DNA of 8,970 nt from Bacilli bacterium (GTDB lineage Bacteria > Bacillota_I > Bacilli_A > ML615J-28 > CAG-698). The translations under genes were made by a program, and so were the position numbers. The notes below the pieces were generated by a model. The model ran no database searches and was not told the origin of the DNA. It saw nothing but the letters and a program-made list of their open reading frames with translations. The stretch covers positions 1 to 8,970 of the forward strand of contig JAQUYJ010000034.1 in NCBI GenBank assembly GCA_028691905.1. The letters are read 5' to 3'. The first letter of the stretch is position 1, and each line of letters opens with the position of its first letter. Shown here in pieces: positions 4,142-8,970 of the stretch.

Positions 4142-6123
4142 AGATAGCATTAGTCGGTAATCAAAACAGTGGTAAAACGACCTTATTCAACCTCTTGACG
4201 GGATCGAATCAAAAAATAGGGAATTGGCCCGGTGTTACAATTGAAAGAAAAAGTGGGACGATTCGCAAAACCAATCATGAATTGGTTGATTTACCTGGTA
4301 TTTATTCGTTAAGTCCCTACACACCGGAAGAAGAAGTTTCCAGGAAATTCGTTTTGGAAGAAAAACCGGACTTAATCATCAATATTGTTGATGCTACTTC
4401 GCTGGAACGCAGTCTTTATCTGACTACCCAATTATTGGAACTTGATTGCACTGTCATTCTTGCTTTGAATATGGTCGATATTCTCGACAAAAAAGGATTA
4501 AGTATTCAGATTGAAGCATTGGCTCAATTGCTGGATGTCGATATCATTCCGATTTCTGCTTTAAAAAAGACAGGAATTCAGGAACTGATTACCGTGTTGT
4601 CCCACTCTCATTTTCGCAGCCGCAGTAAGAAAGCATTATTTAATGCGGAAATCGAACAAGCCATTACCAAAATCGAAAAGGATATCCCCTATCCCCATAG
4701 ACGATTTGTTGCTGTAAAAGTATTGGAGCGAGATCCATATTTTAAAAAACTTATAACAAGTGAAATTGAAGCGAGTATTCAGAAAATCGAAAAAAAATAT
4801 CATTCTACCATGGAAGAAATGATTGCTGATTATCGCTATCGCTATATTGTTTCTGTAAAAAAGCAAACCATACACAGTAAAACAACAGAAGAACCGATTA
4901 CCGATCGTCTGGACCGGATTTTCCTACATAAATGGCTGGCACTTCCCATCTTTGCCCTTATCATGTTTTTGGTATACTATTTATCTGTAGGGGTAGTGGG
5001 CAGTTTTACTGTTGACTGGATAGGTGGACTGTTTGAAAAACTAAGCATTTGGCTTACAGCCTTTTTGGAACAGGCGAATGCTTCCGATTGGTCCATCAGT
5101 TTGGTAGTGGATGGGATTGTCGCCGGTGTCGGTGCTGTTTTAGGATTTATCCCCCAACTGATGATTTTGTTTTTTTGTATTTCCATTTTGGAAACTTCAG
5201 GCTATATGTCGCGGATTGCCTTCTTTCTGGACCGAATTTTTAAGCATTTCGGTCTGAGTGGAAAAGCACTGATTCCTTTCATTGTTGGATCGGGCTGCAG
5301 TGTCCCCGGAATTATGGCTACAAGAACCATTGATGATAATGAAGAAAGAAGAATGGCTGTTATGTTAACACCCTTTGTTCCCTGCAGTGCCAAGCTTCCG
5401 ATTATTGCTTTGTTTTCCGGTTTTTTCTTTCCCCGACATGCGGGAATGGTATCAGCCAGTCTCTATTTTCTCGCAATCCTTGTGATATTGTTTTCTGCTG
5501 TTTTGATGAAGAAATTTTTCTTTAAAGGGAAAAGAAGTGCATTTGTTTCCGAACTGCCGGCTTATAAACTCCCCAATCCCCGTTATGTATTTCGTGATGT
5601 ATTTGATCATACATGGGAATTTATGAAACGGGCAGGAACCATTATCTTACTGTGTTCTGTAATCATTTGGTTCATGCTTTCCTTTTCATGGCGGTTTGAA
5701 TATGGAATCGACGTCGAAAAAAGCATACTTGCCAGTGTAGGAAATCTTTTTTCGTGGATTTTTTATCCGATGCTCGGTGAATTGAGTTGGGGAGCAACAA
5801 TATCAGCAATCCAGGGATTGGTTGCGAAAGAACAGGTTGTTTCTTCAATGGCTGTCATAGCAGGTCTTGCCAGTGACGTGGAAGCAGGTAATTTAATTTT
5901 TAATCCATTCGGTATTTTTGGATTTTTTACGGGTGCTTCTGCATATGCCTTTATGGTATTCAATCTTTTTTCTGCTCCTTGTTTTGGCGCAATCGGAGCG
6001 ATGCACAGAGAACTGGGGACGATGAAAAAAACATTGATTGCCCTATTGTATCAGACAGGACTTGCTTGGTTATTGGCAACCTTATTTTATTGGGTTATAA
6101 CAGGAATAGGAGTGATAATATGA
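4138..6123 (+). CDS. feoB: Ferrous iron transporter FeoB
   Basis: This 661-residue inner-membrane Fe(II) transporter has an N-terminal GTPase. G-protein motifs are G1 GNQNSGKT (7-14), G2 T34 in WPGVTIE, G3 DLPG (51-54), G4 NMVD (111-114) and G5 SAL (140-142). A helical regulatory region follows (about 160-240), then the linker TDRLDRIFLHKWLALPIF and about ten hydrophobic stretches from residue 265 to the end. The two conserved Cys-containing transmembrane motifs are GSGCSVPGIMATRTI (C387) and PFVPCSAKLP (C416), forming the two-gate core; a third Cys lies in SAPCFGAIGAM (C615). The first two motifs differ from the commonest forms (GFGCNVPAI, PFMSCSARLP) while keeping Cys and Pro. The start overlaps the feoA stop by 4 nt, with GAGGTG 5 nt upstream; the stop overlaps the next gene likewise. 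The length is normal for Bacillota. Identification is certain; metal specificity is assumed from family. Confidence 0.98.
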   Translation: MKIALVGNQNSGKTTLFNLLTGSNQKIGNWPGVTIERKSGTIRKTNHELVDLPGIYSLSPYTPEEEVSRKFVLEEKPDLIINIVDATSLERSLYLTTQLLELDCTVILALNMVDILDKKGLSIQIEALAQLLDVDIIPISALKKTGIQELITVLSHSHFRSRSKKALFNAEIEQAITKIEKDIPYPHRRFVAVKVLERDPYFKKLITSEIEASIQKIEKKYHSTMEEMIADYRYRYIVSVKKQTIHSKTTEEPITDRLDRIFLHKWLALPIFALIMFLVYYLSVGVVGSFTVDWIGGLFEKLSIWLTAFLEQANASDWSISLVVDGIVAGVGAVLGFIPQLMILFFCISILETSGYMSRIAFFLDRIFKHFGLSGKALIPFIVGSGCSVPGIMATRTIDDNEERRMAVMLTPFVPCSAKLPIIALFSGFFFPRHAGMVSASLYFLAILVILFSAVLMKKFFFKGKRSAFVSELPAYKLPNPRYVFRDVFDHTWEFMKRAGTIILLCSVIIWFMLSFSWRFEYGIDVEKSILASVGNLFSWIFYPMLGELSWGATISAIQGLVAKEQVVSSMAVIAGLASDVEAGNLIFNPFGIFGFFTGASAYAFMVFNLFSAPCFGAIGAMHRELGTMKKTLIALLYQTGLAWLLATLFYWVITGIGVII

Positions 6124-6284
6124 CATTTACCGATGGCGTAATCCTTGTTATCGTAGGATTGTTATTGGGTTTTGTAATTTATTTTAATATGATTAAAAAG
6201 CCGGTGGGAAGCTGCGCTTCCTGTGCCAAAAAAAATCGGTTCAGTCAAAAGAGTCTACATGCCTATTATCAAAAACATAAATAA
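6120..6284 (+). CDS. FeoB-associated Cys-rich small membrane protein
   Basis: This 54-residue protein starts at an ATG overlapping the feoB stop (ATGA, 6120-6123) with AGGAG at 6108-6112. A longer in-frame opening reaches upstream into feoB, but the overlap start with its ribosome site is clearly the real one. An N-terminal hydrophobic helix (about residues 5-24) is followed by a short basic segment with a single CxxC (C32, C35) and a basic, aromatic tail ending HAYYQKHK. This matches the FeoB-associated Cys-rich membrane proteins found after feoB in many Bacillota, which may stand in for FeoC; this copy is poorer in cysteines than typical members. The likely topology is one membrane span with the CxxC near the membrane surface. 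A role in handling Fe(II) at FeoB is inferred from position and composition. It is the last gene of the operon. Confidence 0.85.
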   Translation: MTFTDGVILVIVGLLLGFVIYFNMIKKPVGSCASCAKKNRFSQKSLHAYYQKHK

Positions 6285-6288
6285 TAAC

Positions 6289-6320
6289 AGAAGATGAAAT
6301 TTCATCTTCTTTTCGTTTTT
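6289..6320 (+). terminator. Rho-independent terminator of the feo operon
   Basis: A perfect inverted repeat, AGAAGATGA (6289-6297) with TCATCTTCT (6302-6310) around AATT, is followed by TTTCGTTTTT (6311-6320). The repeat starts 4 nt after the stop codon of the small Cys protein. The stem is AT-rich but uninterrupted, and the T tract is interrupted once. It separates feo from polA. Confidence 0.88.
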
Positions 6321-6344
6321 ATAGGTGCTTTTTTTCCTGTTTTA

Positions 6345-6353
6345 TGATAAAAT
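6345..6353 (+). promoter_or_regulatory. Candidate extended -10 promoter of polA
   Basis: TGATAAAAT is an extended -10 motif (TG-N-TAAAAT) 23 nt before the polA ATG, in the only gap between the feo terminator and polA. No convincing -35 hexamer is seen at 16-18 bp, as is common for extended -10 promoters. It would give a modest constitutive level. Support is limited to this motif and its position. Confidence 0.45.
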
Positions 6354-6376
6354 AGGAGTAAGAAACAGGTGAAACA

Positions 6377-8970
6377 ATGAAAAAAATAATTCTAGTCGAT
6401 GGCAACAGTTTAATGTTTCGCTCTTATTATGCAACAGCATATGCGAACAATTTCATGCAGAATAAACAGGGCATCTATACCAATGCTGTCTTTGGCTTCT
6501 GCAATATGATGAATAAGTTGCTGGAAGAAGAAAAAACACATATTTTAATTGCTTTTGATGCCGGGAAAAAGACACTTCGTCATCAGGCATACGATGACTA
6601 CAAAGGAACAAGGAAAGCCCTGCCTGACGAACTACGAATGCAAATCCCCTATATCAAGCGATTTCTCGATATTCTTCATGTGAAGCGCCATGAACTGGAT
6701 GATTATGAAGCAGATGACATTCTGGCAACGGTTGCAACCAGTGCTGCCAGGGCTGATTTTGATGAAATAAAGATCATTACCGGTGATAAGGATTTACTGC
6801 AGTTGGTGGATGACAAGATTAAGGTTTATATTACCAGAAAAGGCGCGACTGAACTGGAAGAGTTCAATCAACATAACTTTTTTGAGAAAATGGGTATCCT
6901 ACCTCAGCAGATACCGGACTATAAAGGTCTGGTTGGCGATACTTCAGATAATCTGCCCGGGATAAAAGGAATCGGCGAAAAGACAGCAATTAAATTATTA
7001 CAGGCATACCAGAGTCTGGAAGGTATTTTATCCAACATTGACGACATTAAAGGAAAATTGCAGTCGACTATTCAAGAAGGACAGGCAATGGGTATCCAGT
7101 GTAAGCAACTAGCCCTTTTGGAAAAAGAAATTCCCCTTACTTTTTCTTTGGACGATATGAAAGTAAAAGATTTTGCTGTTCTGGAATTGGCGGCATTTTA
7201 CCAGGAATTGGAATTCGACAGTTTTATAAAAAGATTGAACCTGACCACAGCAGTAACTGAAGTGAAAAACAGCAAGATTATTGCAGAACCAATTGATTTT
7301 TCAACCCTTGGCGATGCAACAATCAGTGTCGAACAGTTTGGATCCAATTATTACAACGGTCAGTTTCTGGGAATCGGAATTGTCACGAAAAAAGAAAAAC
7401 TCTTTGCACTTCCCCAGGCTCTTCAGACACCATCCTTTGCAAAATGGCTGGAAGCAAGCAGGATTGATTGTTTTGATGCGAAAAAAGCGTATGTCGTCCT
7501 TCGCAGAAATAATATATATACCAAAACCTTTACCTTTGATTGCTTACTGGCCGCCTATTTGATTAATCCCAACTATGCTCATGACGATGTGAAAAGTACG
7601 GTCGATCATTTTATTAATCAAGGGCTCTATACCGATGATGAGGTATATGGTGTAAAATCAAAAGCGAAAATTCCCGATTTGGATAAAATAGCCGATCACA
7701 GTATTCATAAATGCCTTGCCCTCCAGGCTGTGAAACCGGTACTGACAGAACAATTGGAAAAAAATAACCAATTGGATTTGATGAAAACGGAACTGGCTCT
7801 GTCCAGTGTCCTTGCTGATATGGAACGAAACGGATTACTGGTCAGTAAAGAAAAACTGATGGAAGTGGAAAAAGAATTGCTTGCCATGCAGGAAGAATCA
7901 GCAAATAAAATTTATGAACTGGCAGGGGAAACTTTTAATATTCAATCAGTAAAACAACTTGGTGAAATTTTATTTCAGAAATTAAAGCTCCCCAGTGGCA
8001 AAAAAACGAAAACGGGATTCAGTACCAATGTCGATGTGTTGGAAAAACTAGCACCCAAATATGAAATTGCCCAGTTGGTTTTGGATTATCGGGGGATATC
8101 CAAATTGATATCAACCTATATCCAGGGTCTTTATCCGCTCATGGATGAAGAAAACTATGTACATCCCCTCTATAGACAGGCCTATACAACGACGGGAAGA
8201 CTGTCCAGTATCGAACCGAATATTCAAAATATTCCGATTCGGACAGAAAACGGTCAGGTTATCCGGGAAGCTTTTGTTTCCCGTTTCCCGAACGGTAAAA
8301 TTATGAGCAGTGATTATTCGCAGATTGAACTCCGTGTCCTTGCCCACATGGCTCAGGATGAAAAAATGATTCAGATGTTTCATGATCAGGTTGATTTTCA
8401 TACCCAAACTGCTGCCCATCTCTATGAGGTAGCTGTTGATGCCATAAGCAAAGAGCAAAGAAGAACTGCAAAAGCGATAAATTTTGGAATCATCTATGGG
8501 ATGAGTGCCTGGGGACTCCATGAAGCAATTAACATTTCACCGATGGAAGCAAATGTCTATATCGAAAAATATTTCAACAAGTTTTCCCGGGTCAAACAGT
8601 TTTTAGACAACACCGTGGAACAGGCTAAAAAAGAAGGATTTGTTCGGACCTTATTTTCGAGAATCCGGTTTTTACCGGAACTGGGTAGTGAAAACAAAGC
8701 ACTGATTGCCTTTGGTGAACGGACAGCAATGAATTCACCTATCCAGGGAACCGCTGCTGATATTATTAAAATGGCAATGGTTGAAGTGGCAAAAAAAATG
8801 AAAGGATTACAGTCTCTTTTGATTGCTCAGGTTCATGACGAATTGGTATTTGACGTTGCTCCTGATGAAATCGAAACGTTGGCTCAATTAATAAAGAAGG
8901 AAATGGAATCCGTTGTAAAGCTCCTCGTTCCGCTTGTTGTAGAAATCGGAATCGGAGATAACTGGCTGGA
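6377..8970 (+). CDS. polA: DNA polymerase I (3' end cut by window edge)
   Basis: The frame is open from the ATG at 6377 to the window edge, 864 residues. It ends in IGDNWLE, which corresponds to the last few residues of the family, so probably only a handful are missing. The enzyme fills gaps and removes RNA primers in replication and repair. The 5' nuclease domain (about 1-290) shows LVDGNSL with D8, YEADD (E111, D113, D114), GDKDLLQ (D137, D139), GDTSDN (D188, D191) and a helix-hairpin-helix GIKGIGEKTA. The middle 3'-5' exonuclease-like domain (about 300-460) lacks the DxE metal motif (ISVEQFG there) and is probably inactive, as in Bacillus. The polymerase domain has TGRLSS (606-611), motif A SDYSQIELR (D646), motif B RRTAKAINFGIIYG (R696, K699, F703, Y707) and motif C VHDE (H820, D821). 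AGGTGA lies 4 nt upstream. It follows the feo terminator and is a separate unit. Confidence 0.98.
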   Translation, partial: MKKIILVDGNSLMFRSYYATAYANNFMQNKQGIYTNAVFGFCNMMNKLLEEEKTHILIAFDAGKKTLRHQAYDDYKGTRKALPDELRMQIPYIKRFLDILHVKRHELDDYEADDILATVATSAARADFDEIKIITGDKDLLQLVDDKIKVYITRKGATELEEFNQHNFFEKMGILPQQIPDYKGLVGDTSDNLPGIKGIGEKTAIKLLQAYQSLEGILSNIDDIKGKLQSTIQEGQAMGIQCKQLALLEKEIPLTFSLDDMKVKDFAVLELAAFYQELEFDSFIKRLNLTTAVTEVKNSKIIAEPIDFSTLGDATISVEQFGSNYYNGQFLGIGIVTKKEKLFALPQALQTPSFAKWLEASRIDCFDAKKAYVVLRRNNIYTKTFTFDCLLAAYLINPNYAHDDVKSTVDHFINQGLYTDDEVYGVKSKAKIPDLDKIADHSIHKCLALQAVKPVLTEQLEKNNQLDLMKTELALSSVLADMERNGLLVSKEKLMEVEKELLAMQEESANKIYELAGETFNIQSVKQLGEILFQKLKLPSGKKTKTGFSTNVDVLEKLAPKYEIAQLVLDYRGISKLISTYIQGLYPLMDEENYVHPLYRQAYTTTGRLSSIEPNIQNIPIRTENGQVIREAFVSRFPNGKIMSSDYSQIELRVLAHMAQDEKMIQMFHDQVDFHTQTAAHLYEVAVDAISKEQRRTAKAINFGIIYGMSAWGLHEAINISPMEANVYIEKYFNKFSRVKQFLDNTVEQAKKEGFVRTLFSRIRFLPELGSENKALIAFGERTAMNSPIQGTAADIIKMAMVEVAKKMKGLQSLLIAQVHDELVFDVAPDEIETLAQLIKKEMESVVKLLVPLVVEIGIGDNWL

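Noticed and set aside
5979..6119. Upstream extension of the small Cys protein frame into feoB
   Set aside because: The extended start has no good ribosome site and would overlap 47 codons of the conserved FeoB C-terminus; the ATG at 6120 has a clear site and the operon's usual ATGA overlap.
8111..8521. Antisense reading frame of 136 codons inside polA
   Set aside because: It lies opposite polymerase motifs A and B, which are unmistakable on the forward strand.
1..8970. CRISPR arrays, insertion sequences, tRNA or rRNA genes, phage or defence genes
   Set aside because: I saw no spaced direct repeats, transposase-like frames, tRNA-like cloverleafs or rRNA segments; coding genes and short regulatory gaps account for nearly all of the window.

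Overview
The window looks like an ordinary stretch of chromosome from a low-GC Gram-positive bacterium (Bacillota). The evidence is AT-rich DNA, strong AGGAGG-type ribosome binding sites, near-perfect sigma-A promoters (TTGACA-N17-TATAAT), CIRCE heat-shock operators, and a DNA polymerase I whose proofreading domain appears degenerate, as in bacilli. The GroEL and PolA sequences have a flavour of Erysipelotrichia or a related lineage, but I cannot fix the genus from sequence alone.

Layout. (1) Positions 1-1233, minus strand: a tight two-gene unit with a DtxR/MntR-type metal-dependent repressor followed 2 nt later by a DUF362 protein that runs off the left edge. (2) Positions 1234-1389: a divergent regulatory region with two CIRCE elements around a consensus promoter. 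(3) Positions 1390-3698, plus strand: a heat-shock operon hsp20-groES-groEL ending in a hairpin terminator that starts inside the groEL stop codon. (4) Positions 3722-6320, plus strand: a ferrous iron uptake operon feoA-feoB-small Cys protein. Its genes are joined by 4-nt ATGA overlaps. It has its own consensus promoter, two nested inverted repeats on nearly one axis, and its own terminator. (5) Positions 6345-8970, plus strand: polA, complete except for the last few residues.

How it fits together. The chaperone operon makes a holdase (Hsp20) and the foldase GroEL with its lid GroES from one HrcA-controlled message. The feo operon imports Fe(II). The nearby DtxR-family regulator is a plausible controller of feo through the dyad at the feo promoter, which carries GTTAG/CTAAC half-sites like those of DtxR boxes; this is inference. 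polA is a separate housekeeping gene.

I did not find a clearly new biological system. The points most worth a second look are the co-axial nested dyads at the feo promoter, hsp20 placed as first gene of a CIRCE-controlled groESL operon, the Gly/Arg/Gln-rich N-terminal extension of FeoA, and the mixed MntR/DtxR metal-ligand set of the repressor.
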